Shown here one piece after another: positions 60,601 through 64,000 of a stretch of 64,000 nt of DNA (position 1 is its first letter; every line of letters begins with the position of its first letter). The DNA comes from Alviniconcha marisindica (taxonomy: Eukaryota > Mollusca > Gastropoda > Provannidae): the NCBI GenBank assembly GCA_018857735.1, contig JABMCL010002130.1, forward strand, positions 1,581,501 through 1,645,500, read 5' to 3'. The translations under genes and the position numbers were made by a program. Under the pieces are notes generated by a model. It ran no database searches and was not told the DNA's origin. It saw nothing but the letters and a program-made list of their open reading frames with translations.

Positions 60601-62234
60601 ATAATATTACAGCATAATATATGCCACAATGTTACCATAATATATATGCTATGATTATACATTTTATGATCACTTCCTCGAGATGTTATAGATTAAATCT
60701 TATAGTCAATTTCTTCAGATGTTTGAAGAAAACACAGAACAGCCAAAAGAAAAAAGAAAGAAAAAAAGTGGAAGTTGCACTATTAAGCAAACTTGAGTTT
60801 AAACACCAAGTGACCACGGCTAGGGGGAAGGGATGGAGGCGGGGGATGAACGGATGAGAACAATGAGGTGCCAGTGTATCCAGAGGACAGGAAGTAGGAT
60901 GGAGGGAGGGGAGTGAGAGGTGTAGTGGTGAGTAGGGGATGGGAGGGCCAATAAGGGCCGGTTGTTTAGGTGAGGAGGTGGAGAAAACTGTGAAGGGACG
61001 GAGACAGGGAGAGAATCTGGCACTCTGCATAACGCCAGCAAAACTGCAGCATCTCACCGCTAACATGGCCAGTCTGTTTGATTTTGGAGCGTTTCTGTCA
61101 GAATGGGGACTGCCTAAAGCTGTCGACAAGGCTCTAGGCAATGAAGGCTACACCTCCAACGCAGCCTTACTGGGCCTCACAGAAGAGGACACTGGCAGCG
61201 TCAGTGAGCTGAAGAAGGAGGACATGGCGGCCAGTTGCAAGCCGACGGGGGTGGCTAAATCATGGTATTATTGTGCTAAGCTGGACCTCCAATCAGCATA
61301 TCGTTCTGTGCCGATCCACCCTGACAATTACACAGCCACAGGGTTAGCATGGCGCTTTGAAGGTGAAGACACTGACACATACCTGTTTGATGCTTCGTTA
61401 CCCTTTGGTTCTGCTTGTGGGCCCTTGCATTTCAGCCGGCTTTCCAACGCTATTAGACGTATGATGTATTGCAAAGTTTACAAAGGTGTTGTCAGCTACA
61501 GAGAGATTTCTTTTTGGCTTGTGAGACCTACGAGGAATGCAATGAGGCGCCGCTCTACTTGATCAACCTTGTTAGAAAGCTAGACTTACGGGTGAGTTCG
61601 AAAAAATGGTTAGTCTTACCAAGCAGGTCACATTTTTAGGTGTAGACATTGATACGAATGATTGTGTGCTGTCCTTTGGGGCAAACAAGCTGAAACTGCT
61701 GCATGATAAACTGAAGGCTTTTAAGCACAGGCAAAGGGCAACAAAGTGCAACTGCAGAGCCTTGCTAAAAATTAGTCAAGCAGAACAGTTCTGAACCCTT
61801 TGAAATTTGTCAATGTTTGACCACACATCAGAAGCATACTGATGCAGGAAAATCTAAAAGCACACACACAGGAAACCTTGCACAGAGCCACACACACATT
61901 CTGATAGGCATCTTTTGCCTGTGGCACTGTAAGAAGCCCTGAGATTTTAGACAGGAGTGGAACAAAAGGCCTCCCTTTAGAGACACTGATACAGAAAAGC
62001 CTAGAACAACACAGAGGCAAGCACACACAGAGAGAACCCCAGGAGTTTTTTGAGGGGCAGCTTCTGTTTGTGCCACTGTACCTCTATCTGTCTCATGAGC
62101 AGTGGCAGAGCTTTCTTGAAGCGCTGTGTCAGGTCCACTGCATCCAGTACCTGCAGCTTCTCAGCATAGGATGCTTTGACCATTGTGCTGCAGATGTCAG
62201 GTAGGTGTTCGCTTGGCAAGCTGGCAAGCAGTCT
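15536..62234 (-). CDS. LONP2: Peroxisomal Lon protease, 13 C-terminal-side coding exons
   Basis: ATP-dependent serine protease of the peroxisome matrix, which degrades damaged or unprocessed matrix proteins. Exons from 5' to 3': 62234-62082, 57292-57111, 56684-56586, 54457-54383, 49621-49433, 45670-45523, 42632-42553, 38243-38011, 29386-29124, 25802-25590, 19951-19754, 18125-18015, 15649-15536. Together they give 2058 nt, 685 residues, in one frame. The order is end of the N-terminal domain, linker, AAA module (Walker A GPPGVGKT, Walker B VFLLDEID, sensor FIATANT) and protease domain with the catalytic Ser (KDGPSAG, codon 19864-19862) and Lys (VGGIKEK, codon 18113-18111). It ends in SKL, the type 1 peroxisomal signal. 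AAHRAGL and LDAVDL motifs and the SKL end fit LONP2, not mitochondrial LONP1. By comparison with vertebrate LONP2 (about 852 residues), some 165 N-terminal residues lie right of the window. Confidence 0.95.
15690..16340 (+). mobile_element. LINE reverse-transcriptase tail with 61-bp triplication
   Basis: The + strand encodes the end of a jockey/CR1-like RT: a [17 protein letters not shown] motif, a GDMIETYKY-like motif and a [11 protein letters not shown] motif, with frame breaks. The [16 protein letters not shown] segment occurs three times in a row (about 15787-15935), a local tandem expansion inside the element. It starts about 40 bp upstream of the last LONP2 acceptor, opposite in strand. 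Confidence 0.6.
16519..16580. repeat. (CA)n microsatellite
   Basis: About 30 uninterrupted CA units, followed by CA-rich degenerate sequence to about 16675. Intronic in LONP2. Confidence 0.98.
16700..18000. other. Intron sequence, no other gene
   Basis: No exon recognised. Around 17885-17950 is a short segment (GTAAGT...TTTTATGCCCAGTCAACCAA) resembling a dispersed element of molluscan type. Confidence 0.4.
18015..18125 (-). CDS. LONP2: LONP2 exon with catalytic lysine
   Basis: 111 nt, 37 codons, phase 0 both ends. Acceptor TTACTACAG; donor ATCAAG|GTAGGC. Encodes [20 protein letters not shown] and [13 protein letters not shown]. The first Lys of GGIKEK completes the Ser-Lys dyad. Confidence 0.96.
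18270..18720 (+). mobile_element. LINE C-terminal fragment
   Basis: The + strand translation shows [31 protein letters not shown] and [14 protein letters not shown], the post-RT region of a CR1/L2-like LINE. It is followed by a TG-rich run and at 18928-18958 by a TATGCGCTATATATAAATTT tail. Confidence 0.7.
19754..19951 (-). CDS. LONP2: LONP2 exon with catalytic serine
   Basis: 198 nt, 66 codons, phase 0 both ends. Acceptor TGTGCACAG; donor TTGCCG|GTAAGT. Encodes [20 protein letters not shown]; the Ser of GPSAG is the Lon nucleophile. Then [14 protein letters not shown]. Six decayed copies of its 5' border lie upstream in the intron. Confidence 0.96.
19952..20400 (-). repeat. Array of acceptor-plus-exon copies upstream of the catalytic-Ser exon
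   Basis: On the minus strand the true border is CTGTGCACAG|ATCTTTGGCCGC. About 80 bp upstream the same border reappears (CTGTGCACAG then ATTTTTGCTGCAACCTGAAA) followed by about 46 nt homologous to the exon start. Further decayed copies end near 20092, 20157, 20219, 20286 and 20375. At least one keeps an intact acceptor. Confidence 0.85.
20726..20940. repeat. 57-58 bp tandem repeat
   Basis: ACCAGTCTGCTACGGTTCAT recurs at 20726, 20783, 20841 and (diverged) 20898, each followed by AACTGGTACCCTAAC and TAATTCTAACCCTCATGGGG. Intronic. Confidence 0.93.
20941..22070. other. Intron sequence; poly-G run
   Basis: A run of about 20 G is at 21487-21507. Otherwise AT-rich with nothing recognised. Confidence 0.5.
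22071..23512 (-). mobile_element. CR1/L2/Rex-like LINE reverse transcriptase, broken
   Basis: The minus strand encodes, in three frames, RT palm motifs: [63 protein letters not shown], then the C-terminal segment [19 protein letters not shown]. The catalytic FxDD box reads FLDYP, so it is dead. Frameshifts separate the blocks, and part of the '[12 protein letters not shown]' segment is duplicated (22560-22620). Confidence 0.85.
23513..25320. other. Intron sequence, no gene
   Basis: AT-rich. A segment at 24338-24485 (ACACAAGGAGTTAATTAG, ACCTGAGT, AACTCCACCA) is repeated at 25860-25985 across exon 25590-25802; see findings. Confidence 0.5.
25360..25589. repeat. Array abutting the donor of the LONP2 protease-start exon
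   Basis: Three units of about 65 bp (GTTACAAACCAGTGATGGTA and GACAAACCAGAGGTGGTAAC) end exactly at the exon donor, where GTTACAAACCAG is followed by the reverse complement of the donor. TGGTAGCA in each unit resembles the exon end TTGGTAGCATTGG. A junction origin is likely but less clear than at other exons. Confidence 0.7.
25590..25802 (-). CDS. LONP2: LONP2 exon, start of protease domain
   Basis: 213 nt, 71 codons, phase 0 both ends. Acceptor TTCTTGCAG; donor ACCAAG|GTACTG. Encodes [27 protein letters not shown] and [15 protein letters not shown]. All protease-core strands are conserved. Confidence 0.95.
26100..26495. repeat. 58-bp tandem repeat
   Basis: CTGACTGTGCTAGGTGTTAC, then TTTCAGCCACAGTCAACCCC and TGGTACAGGGATACCTGT, repeated about seven times. 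Some units lack the TGTG. Intronic. Confidence 0.93.
26560..26960 (-). mobile_element. Short LINE 3' fragment, internally deleted
   Basis: The minus strand reads [17 protein letters not shown], which is mid-RT in the neighbouring copy, and then jumps to a post-RT region ([20 protein letters not shown]). The middle is deleted. A CA-containing run lies downstream at 26566-26586. Confidence 0.7.
27000..28960 (-). mobile_element. CR1/L2-like LINE, RT and C-terminal region
   Basis: Blocks in order on the minus strand: [19 protein letters not shown] (linker after endonuclease), [32 protein letters not shown] box (28176-28120), [27 protein letters not shown] catalytic box (about 27915), [15 protein letters not shown], and the terminal [16 protein letters not shown]. 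Frameshifts interrupt it. It ends at a (TC)n(AC)n run (27009-27045). The FADD box is intact although the element is broken elsewhere. Confidence 0.88.
29124..29386 (-). CDS. LONP2: LONP2 exon, sensor 2 and linker to protease domain
   Basis: 263 nt (2 + 87 codons). Acceptor CTTCAG; donor CTAGGG|GTGAGT. Encodes [20 protein letters not shown] with the sensor 2 arginine region, a low-complexity charged insert rich in Glu and Ser, then [18 protein letters not shown]. Confidence 0.95.
29640..29930 (+). repeat. Copy of the dispersed 'CACCTTG/CAAAATACC' repeat with poly-C
   Basis: GTCACCTTGCACAGCAAAATACC is followed by about 20 C (29689-29709), then ACTTCATTTGCACCAGGTCT and CAATGAAGTTTTGAACC. The same order occurs at 14290-14480 and 55300-55480. 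Confidence 0.65.
29940..31080. other. Intron sequence, no gene recognised
   Basis: Open frames up to 132 codons exist but show no domain, and codon patterns look random. Nothing else seen. Confidence 0.45.
31080..31990 (+). repeat. Tandemly arranged 'GTGACCTTGACC' monomers
   Basis: Five to six diverged monomers of about 150 bp, each with CACTGTGACCTTGAC, CATGACACTC, ATGTACCA and CAAGTTTGGTT(A/G)CAAAAGG plus an AGAAGATAT motif. The last monomer ends at the start of the 66-bp array. Confidence 0.75.
31990..32525. repeat. 66-bp minisatellite
   Basis: ACATGGTGATTCCAGTATAC, CCCCCTCTTCCAAGAGACAG and AAGAAGCAGAGGGAGAGGGC with an exact 66-bp period, about eight copies. Because 66 is divisible by 3, long frames stay open on both strands (up to 285 codons). 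These are products of the repeat. Confidence 0.95.
32520..32695. repeat. 40-bp minisatellite
   Basis: GGGCAGACAGACAATGAGGC plus AAGGCAAATAAACAGGCAGA, about four copies, continuing from the 66-bp array and sharing its GGCAGACAGACA core. Confidence 0.92.
32695..32912 (+). mobile_element. LINE C-terminal fragment ending in (TG)n
   Basis: The + strand encodes [16 protein letters not shown] and [19 protein letters not shown] segments ([11 protein letters not shown]), the same family as 2873-3127. A (TG)n run of about 27 units (32859-32912) follows directly. Confidence 0.8.
33066..36340 (-). mobile_element. Nearly full-length CR1/L2-like LINE, decayed
   Basis: Minus strand order: endonuclease domain (36336-35530) with [30 protein letters not shown] and [13 protein letters not shown]; linker; RT with [20 protein letters not shown] (34650-34580), [32 protein letters not shown] near 34090; then [15 protein letters not shown] and [17 protein letters not shown]. 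It ends in TG/CA runs (33170-33240) and a TAATAATAATG tail near 33066. Both EN and RT catalytic signatures are recognisable, but frameshifts make it inactive. Confidence 0.9.
36700..37420. repeat. GACA-rich degenerate minisatellite
   Basis: Dense repeats of GACAGACAAGGCAGGCAGAC with variable spacing. Purine-rich on the + strand. Long frames on both strands are caused by the repeat. Intronic in LONP2. Confidence 0.9.
37420..37790. repeat. About 80-bp tandem repeat
   Basis: Four units of GCAGATGGACAGAAGGCACT, CACACAGTCAAGGC and ATGTGGACAGACAGGCAATG, grown out of the GACA-rich block. A (TG)n run follows at 37786-37808. Confidence 0.9.
38011..38243 (-). CDS. LONP2: LONP2 exon with sensor 1
   Basis: 233 nt. 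Acceptor CATTGTAG; donor TTGA|GTAGGT, chosen because it joins to give [12 protein letters not shown] in frame. Encodes [32 protein letters not shown] and the helical AAA lid. Confidence 0.93.
38760..40400 (+). mobile_element. Tc1-like DNA transposon relic split by a minisatellite
   Basis: 38820-38895 reads like the helix-turn-helix of Tc1-type transposases (an [19 protein letters not shown] string). After the 32-bp array, 39806-40000 encodes [20 protein letters not shown], where the usual FTDES is FTEES, and 40120-40237 encodes [16 protein letters not shown] and [12 protein letters not shown] with the last acidic residue kept. Stops and frameshifts occur throughout. No terminal repeats located. 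Confidence 0.7.
38925..39625. repeat. 32-bp minisatellite, about 22 copies
   Basis: AAGGGGGCATCCCCAAGTAA plus TGACCCACCCCA, period 32. Variants cluster in blocks: AGTAATG at both ends, AGTCATG in the middle. It lies inside the Tc1-like relic. All three minus frames stay open because the unit has no stop in any frame. Confidence 0.97.
40420..41830 (+). mobile_element. Jockey-like LINE fragment: RT end and RNase H
   Basis: The + strand encodes [20 protein letters not shown], then [20 protein letters not shown], followed in other frames by an RNase H domain start [14 protein letters not shown] with its first catalytic Asp, [13 protein letters not shown] with the third, and [12 protein letters not shown] near the end. 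Frameshifts split it. A second copy of the RNase H part is at 63420-64000 on the minus strand. Confidence 0.85.
41840..42480. other. Intron sequence, no gene
   Basis: AT-rich, nothing recognised apart from a partial dispersed repeat (GTTTGTTGCCTTGTGCTGCA near 42357). Confidence 0.45.
42480..42552. repeat. Partial copy of a LONP2 exon donor border
   Basis: CACTGGTCAACAAAGTGA at about 42492-42509 repeats the exon-donor border ATACTGGTCAACAAAGTTGT at 42550-42569 (exon 42553-42632). One extra, shorter copy in the downstream intron. Confidence 0.6.
42553..42632 (-). CDS. LONP2: LONP2 exon, '[16 protein letters not shown]' segment
   Basis: 80 nt, too short to stand out as an open frame. Phase 0 in, 2 nt out. 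Acceptor GCGTGTAG; donor GACCA|GTATCC. Encodes [20 protein letters not shown] then NHNFVD, completing DHYLNV with the next exon. It fills exactly the gap between the Walker B exon and the sensor 1 exon. Confidence 0.93.
42955..44255. repeat. 35-bp minisatellite, about 37 copies
   Basis: GTCTGTGGTAGTGCACCGCA plus AGGCCCTGTGTCCCT, period 35, with sub-types (ATTTGTGT, CCCTGTGT, then a TTGGTAGTGCATGGCAGGGA type from 43980). All three minus frames are open for 420-500 codons and give the same 35-residue repeating peptide in shifted register. This follows from a 35-bp unit with no stop in any frame. It lies in a LONP2 intron. Confidence 0.97.
44270..45215. repeat. C-rich array, about 12 units
   Basis: TGTTTGTTGCTGTGC, then GTCTACTTGACCTGGGTACC, then a run of C with CACACC interruptions, repeated every 65-95 bp. 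C runs are always on the + strand, so the LONP2 sense strand carries many G runs of 6 or more that could form G-quadruplexes. Confidence 0.93.
45523..45670 (-). CDS. LONP2: LONP2 exon with Walker B
   Basis: 148 nt, phase 2 in, phase 0 out. Acceptor TTCAACAG; donor AAAATG|GTGAGA. Encodes [28 protein letters not shown] and [13 protein letters not shown]. The Walker B Asp-Glu pair is intact. Confidence 0.95.
45671..46570. other. Intron sequence
   Basis: No gene. AATAATAATAA-type and CACTTTATTATTATTATTG tails near 46150 suggest short retroelement ends. Confidence 0.4.
46575..46672 (-). mobile_element. tRNA-derived SINE head
   Basis: Minus strand: TAGATCAGTGGTTAGTGCAT (box A), an anticodon-loop-like CTCATGA, and GGTTCAAGTCC (box B), then GGAGCGGCGGGCGATTTTTT. 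It resembles a tRNA-Met, but the anticodon stem is mismatched (TCAGA against TCAAA). So it is a SINE, not a working tRNA gene. Confidence 0.65.
46810..47745. repeat. Composite repeat: minisatellite with internal (CA)n
   Basis: Seven full units and one partial: GATGGAGGTGATGTCTAATT, AATGCAGCAGAGTGTATGTT, TAGATGATACCAAATCATAC, AATTTTGACTGTGCTCGTG, then a (CA)n of very different length in each unit (about 10 to over 40 repeats), then AAACACACATACA. Confidence 0.96.
47746..48240. other. Intron sequence, no gene
   Basis: Nothing recognised beyond A-rich sequence with CAAACAAAAA runs. Confidence 0.4.
48245..48325 (-). pseudogene. Decayed copy of the LONP2 Walker B exon border
   Basis: GTTGACCCAATGTAAATCCA, then GGATGTCTGACTGGTCAAAC and ACACACCACC match 45602-45660 of the exon with a few changes. 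It lies 2.6 kb upstream of the real exon in sense orientation, followed by a dispersed repeat. The copy is too short and altered to code. Confidence 0.8.
48335..48425 (+). mobile_element. Dispersed short repeat (copy 2 of 3)
   Basis: GGTTAGTTAGTTCTTGGATT, TTAACATCCCATCAACCGCA, TAGGGTCACCTCAGGCTGAA. Matches 11480-11585 and 56735-56825. Confidence 0.55.
48426..49090. other. Intron sequence, no gene
   Basis: No exon, repeat or element recognised. Confidence 0.4.
49090..49432 (-). repeat. Donor-junction copies downstream of the Walker A exon
   Basis: The true junction on the minus strand is GAGAGTTTCACAG|GTACCAAGG. Copies follow in the intron: GAGAGTTTCACAG|GGACTC (49234 area), GAAAGTTTCACAG|GTAATG (49155 area) and GAGAGTTTCACAG|GTAACA (49112 area). 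Two keep a GTAA donor. Between them sits a GGTTGAGGGGAGGTGACAAT sub-repeat (49330-49420). Confidence 0.88.
49433..49621 (-). CDS. LONP2: LONP2 exon with Walker A
   Basis: 189 nt, phases 2 to 2. Acceptor TGTTTCAG; donor CACAG|GTACCA. Encodes [20 protein letters not shown], then [20 protein letters not shown] (the nucleotide-binding P-loop) and LGREFHR. Junction-derived repeats flank both sides. Confidence 0.95.
49622..49800 (-). repeat. Acceptor-junction copies upstream of the Walker A exon
   Basis: The true border is TGTTTCAG|AAAGGACCTTGAC. A copy near 49670-49700 reads TGTGTTTCAG|AAAGGACCTTGAC, with an intact acceptor. Another near 49725-49765 keeps AAAGGACCTTGGCTATGACC but has lost the AG. 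Unit about 65 bp. Confidence 0.88.
49830..50010 (+). mobile_element. Small LINE fragment
   Basis: The + strand encodes [17 protein letters not shown], matching the [12 protein letters not shown] segment just before the RT in the CR1/L2-like LINEs of this window. Flanks not recognised. Confidence 0.5.
50040..50880. other. Intron sequence with a repeated CAGATCTAGACAGAGT motif
   Basis: Three loose units of about 125 bp (near 50450, 50580 and 50690) share AAGACAGTGCATAAGTGGAC-like and GGAGTACA(A/T)(T/C)AGATCT motifs. Nothing coding is seen. Confidence 0.5.
50897..51125 (+). pseudogene. THAP-like domain fossil
   Basis: The + strand from 50894 reads [20 protein letters not shown], then AGVTF, a stop, and [17 protein letters not shown]. 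After a one-base shift it continues CGRPHGQLN and NYYMCSK. The Cys pattern and the PFPKP, CGRPH and CSKHF-like signatures match a THAP-like domain I know from animal transposons. A stop and a frameshift make it dead. Confidence 0.6.
51126..53580. other. Intron sequence, no gene
   Basis: Contains GACAGACAGACAGGCAGACA near 51650, a CA run near 51715-51740 and a TG/G run near 52284-52316. A short inverted repeat, AAGCCCGTCTATTTTAAAAT around 52606-52633, forms a near-perfect hairpin. Nothing coding recognised. Confidence 0.5.
53755..53833. repeat. (TG)n microsatellite
   Basis: About 36 TG units, directly bordering the next array. Confidence 0.97.
53834..54382 (-). repeat. Minisatellite grown from the donor of LONP2 exon 54383-54457
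   Basis: On the + strand the unit is ACCTGCCTGGTGTGAGTGAG, then ATGTTCATATATATAGACAT and ACCTGTGTCACACA, period about 54 bp. The real exon-donor border reads ACCTACCTGGCCTGAGTGAT and GTCCAGAC. Units nearest the exon (54250-54382) are intermediate in sequence, and distant ones are homogenised. So the array contains exon-end sequence and a modified donor in each unit. Confidence 0.85.
54383..54457 (-). CDS. LONP2: LONP2 exon, 'LELMLDLPW' segment
   Basis: 75 nt, phases 2 to 2. Acceptor GATCAG; donor CCAG|GTAGGT. Encodes [20 protein letters not shown] then ITQA. It is bordered on its donor side by a minisatellite and on its acceptor side by a decayed copy of itself, both described separately. 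Confidence 0.92.
54485..54575 (-). pseudogene. Decayed tandem copy of LONP2 exon 54383-54457
   Basis: AGTATGTCCAGACAATCCTT, GCTGCTTTTGTCCAGGGCAA and GTCAGAACTCC match the exon, including its donor side (ACCTACCTGCC, minus GGCAG|GTAGGT). The copy sits about 110 bp upstream in sense. A stop (TGA) replaces the LELM region, so use would break the protein, yet its donor is a full consensus. Confidence 0.85.
54560..55075. repeat. (CA)n-dominated block
   Basis: Long CA runs with short islands (ACAGCTCAATT, GCTCAATGTTACATGTTACA twice, CCCCCCAA). The GCTCAATGTT islands form a loose minisatellite in which each unit carries its own CA run. Confidence 0.95.
55280..55500 (+). repeat. Copy of the dispersed 'CACCTTG/CAAAATAC' repeat
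   Basis: GTTTGTCACCTTGGAAGGCA, AAATACACCCCTTTGTGTGC, CAAGTTTGGTCACAAAG and ACAAACATTCAAC follow the same order as at 14290 and 29660. Confidence 0.65.
55500..56585. other. Intron sequence; C-runs
   Basis: Poly-C runs at 55786-55798 and 56326-56351. Otherwise AT-rich, nothing recognised. Confidence 0.45.
56586..56684 (-). CDS. LONP2: LONP2 exon, AAA-proximal helices
   Basis: 99 nt, phases 2 to 2. Acceptor TTCTACTCCAG; donor ATCAG|GTCAGT. Encodes [20 protein letters not shown] followed by [12 protein letters not shown], the helical arm just before the ATPase core. Confidence 0.92.
56735..56825 (+). mobile_element. Dispersed short repeat (copy 3 of 3)
   Basis: ACAGTTAGTAACTGGATTTT, AACATCCTGTCAACCACACA, GGGTCACCTCAGGATGATCA. 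Matches copies at 11480 and 48335. Confidence 0.6.
57111..57292 (-). CDS. LONP2: LONP2 exon, acidic linker
   Basis: 60 codons plus 2 nt. Acceptor CTGTGACCAG; donor AA|GTCAGT. Encodes [13 protein letters not shown], then a highly acidic stretch [20 protein letters not shown] ahead of the AAA module. The donor was fixed by phase: it makes [13 protein letters not shown], the same length as in vertebrate LONP2. Confidence 0.9.
57490..57612. repeat. (TG)n microsatellite
   Basis: Interrupted TG run with TTTG and CATG variants. Confidence 0.95.
57613..58185. other. Intron sequence, no gene
   Basis: Nothing recognised. Confidence 0.4.
58186..58450. repeat. 132-bp tandem duplication
   Basis: CTGTCATTTTTGTTTCAAAT begins at 58186 and 58318. 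The two copies are almost identical through TTTATTATTCAATGGATTC. Recent duplication. Confidence 0.95.
58866..60550. repeat. 27-bp minisatellite, about 60 copies
   Basis: AACAAGCCCTGGTCATGGAG plus ACACACT, period 27, intronic in LONP2. Two main variants (ACAGAAAC and ACACTAAC) alternate two by two at 59400-59790, a 108-bp higher-order unit. The period is divisible by 3, so frames encoding a 9-residue repeat (SWRHTNKPW) stay open for up to 258 codons; I do not regard them as genes. Confidence 0.97.
61065..61800 (+). mobile_element. DIRS-like retrotransposon relic, gag-like start joined to RT
   Basis: From ATG 61065 (ACATGGCC) the + strand encodes a small helical domain ([14 protein letters not shown]...LTEEDTG) like the start of many retroelement gag ORFs, perhaps SAM-like. 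At 61258 it switches in frame to an RT finger/palm: [40 protein letters not shown]. The YLDD box is lost, then after a shift [19 protein letters not shown] and [18 protein letters not shown] follow. These RT motifs match DIRS-type elements. The gag-to-RT join implies a large internal deletion. Confidence 0.75.
62082..62234 (-). CDS. LONP2: LONP2 exon, end of N-terminal domain
   Basis: 51 codons, phase 0 at both ends: acceptor TTGCTCAG, donor GAG|GTACAG. Encodes [34 protein letters not shown] and MRQIE, the helical part of the Lon N-terminal domain. Earlier exons are outside the window. Confidence 0.9.
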
Positions 62235-62396
62235 CTGAGCAATTGAAAAAGTGGTCTTTTAATAATAATAAAGCACTGAACAATACAAACATAATCAAAC
62301 ACACATATTGTCCTTCAAGATAAAGACTTATCAATTTACCAAACAACCAACAAATAATATACACATCAACACATATTATAACATAACTGACTTTGC

Positions 62397-62398
<2 letters not shown>

Positions 62399-62488
<90 letters not shown>
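62399..62488. repeat. (CA)n microsatellite
   Basis: About 45 CA units. Confidence 0.98.
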
Positions 62489-62490
<2 letters not shown>

Positions 62491-62589
62491 CTGAAATGGG
62501 GGGAAGGACAGTGTTGCTTATTGACATACTTGGAAAGAAAAGAAAAAATCTGCAAAACTAGCTGTGAATGTTGCCCCCATCCTAATGCC

Positions 62590-63010
62590 TCCCCCCCCTC
62601 TCTTTCAGGCAAATTAATCCTTCCTGGTCCTTCCCTATCTACAGAGCAAAAGATGAGTGCACTTGGAATTTTAAACCTACTGCAACCACTCACTCACAAT
62701 AAAGGAGTATTCATGCATAAAGTTCTTAAAAATAATTCCCCAAACTACCTTGCACAACTCTTCAGTGGTCACCAGTCCCACTACACTAACTCCAGGAATA
62801 ACCTCTATGCACCAAGGCCAAGATTTGACTTGTTTAAAACTAGCATATCCTTCGCTGGAGCATCCCTCTGGAACTCCCTGCCTCAAAACATAAAATCCTG
62901 TATTTCTCTTCCTTGTTTCAGACTTAATCTGCACAAATATATATCTGAGAATAACCTCTCATCAAATCTGATGGATTTGTTTGAATCGCACGTTTGCCTA
63001 AAAATTTGAT
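62590..63010 (+). mobile_element. LINE C-terminal fragment
   Basis: The + strand encodes LQPLTHNKGVFMHKVLKNNS, LYAPRPRFDLFKTSISFAGA and SLWNSLPQNIKSC, the conserved region after an RT. No frame breaks over about 115 codons, so it may be younger than the others. Confidence 0.7.
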
Positions 63011-63419
63011 TGTTCTATACATGTATGTCCATGAAAGAAACTTAATTCTGATGTTTCTGCACATTTGTAGGAGCTCTGTGAAACTTCATTAATCAATTGC
63101 TTATTCTTACTTATAATATCTGTTTGTGGTATAGTCATGCATATTTGTGTTTGTAGTACAGCAAGGGCTGGCTGTTAGATATGTCCAAACGCACCTCATG
63201 CTACTATCCTTGATTATTAAAATTTTCAAGTTTGAGTCTGAGTTTGAGTTCTCTCTCTTTCAACTGAGAGCAAATCGGCATGTGTGACTTTGCTGAAGGC
63301 CTACCAACAACAGCAAAAATACTGCTGTTACCATTTGCTTGAATTTGAGTTCCATACTGTGTGAAAGAGGCTTCAGTTCAGTTCATGATGCTATCTATGC
63401 ACTCGGAAAAGGCCATATG

Positions 63420-64000
63420 CACTCCATCTCGTCTCTCAGAATTTTCCACAACATTGCCTTTGAAACGGTTTCAATGTTCATCTGAATGACAATGCCCCTT
63501 TATCATCCTTTCAAGGAAGATCATCTAGCATTTCCTCTTTCCATGCCTCTCCTCCTGGTGATCGATGGTGTGATGTCCTTGGTTTTGCGCCCTCAAGCTC
63601 CTCAACACTTCAGATCTTCTGAGAAGCAGGCCACTTGTGAGGGTTGCTTTGCCCACCAGTCTATCTGCTTGGTCATTTCCCTTCACTCCGGCATGTCCAT
63701 GGCAGTACCCCCACAGGAGTTTTTGAAGGTGGCTGTTGACCATTGGCACATTCCAGTCTGGGCTTTCCATTCCACTTTTCACTTTTTGTAGCCAGCTCAT
63801 TGAAACTGTGAGAATGATGGCATGTGTGGTCTGACTGTCATCTCTTGAGGCAATCCAGCAAAAGGCATGGGCAACTGCTTCTATCTCCATTGTCAAGCTG
63901 GAGGTTCAGACTGAACAGGCTGCACTGTTTTCATGGATGGTAGCCACACACTGCTTGACAGTGAAGCTCCACCCAGACTGGTCTCTGGTGACTGAGCCAT
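63420..64000 (-). mobile_element. Jockey-like LINE RNase H fragment
   Basis: The minus strand encodes [60 protein letters not shown] and QGHHTIDHQEER. The usual Asp of ILTDS is Val, so RNase H would be dead. Sister copy at 40420-41830. The element continues beyond the right edge. Confidence 0.85.

Overview
This is eukaryotic nuclear DNA. It has spliced genes with GT-AG introns, very long repeat-filled introns, many (CA)n/(TG)n microsatellites and minisatellites, and relics of LINE, DIRS, Tc1-like and THAP-type elements. The element families, especially the jockey-like element with an RNase H domain and the 'GTGACCTTGACC' dispersed repeat, resemble those I know from mollusc genomes. A gastropod is my best guess; this is inference, not proof.

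Two host genes are supported. (1) On the + strand, 7138-9559 is a two-exon gene for a 430-residue VPS4-family AAA protein (MIT domain, AAA cassette, VPS4-type C-terminus). Its Walker B, sensor 1 and pore-loop positions are altered, so it looks like a divergent, possibly catalytically weakened paralogue. (2) On the - strand, 15536-62234 holds the last 13 coding exons of peroxisomal Lon protease (LONP2), 685 residues ending in the peroxisomal signal SKL. All exon joins keep the reading frame. The N-terminal substrate-binding part lies beyond the right edge. About 2.06 kb of coding sequence is spread over 46.7 kb.

Layout: 1-7084 is repeats and LINE ORF1 relics with no host gene. 7085-9961 is the VPS4-like gene. 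9620-13130 is minisatellites. 13130-13927 is a small THAP-domain transposon relic with terminal inverted repeats. From 15340 on, LONP2 exons alternate with LINE fragments (18.3, 22-23.5, 26.6-29, 32.7-36.3, 40.4-41.8 kb), a Tc1-like relic split by a 32-bp minisatellite (38.8-40.4 kb), a 35-bp array open in three frames (43-44.2 kb), a C-rich array (44.3-45.2 kb), a composite CA/minisatellite (46.8-47.7 kb), a 27-bp array (58.9-60.5 kb) and a DIRS relic (61.1-61.8 kb).

The most striking pattern is that many intronic arrays are made of copies of the adjacent splice junction: the last or first 14-46 nt of the exon plus the splice site, repeated into the intron. This is visible at the VPS4-like exon 1 donor and at LONP2 exons 4, 5, 7, 10 (weaker) and 11. 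Exon 6 has a distant partial copy. Introns here appear to have grown by tandem duplication seeded at exon borders, leaving series of decoy splice sites.
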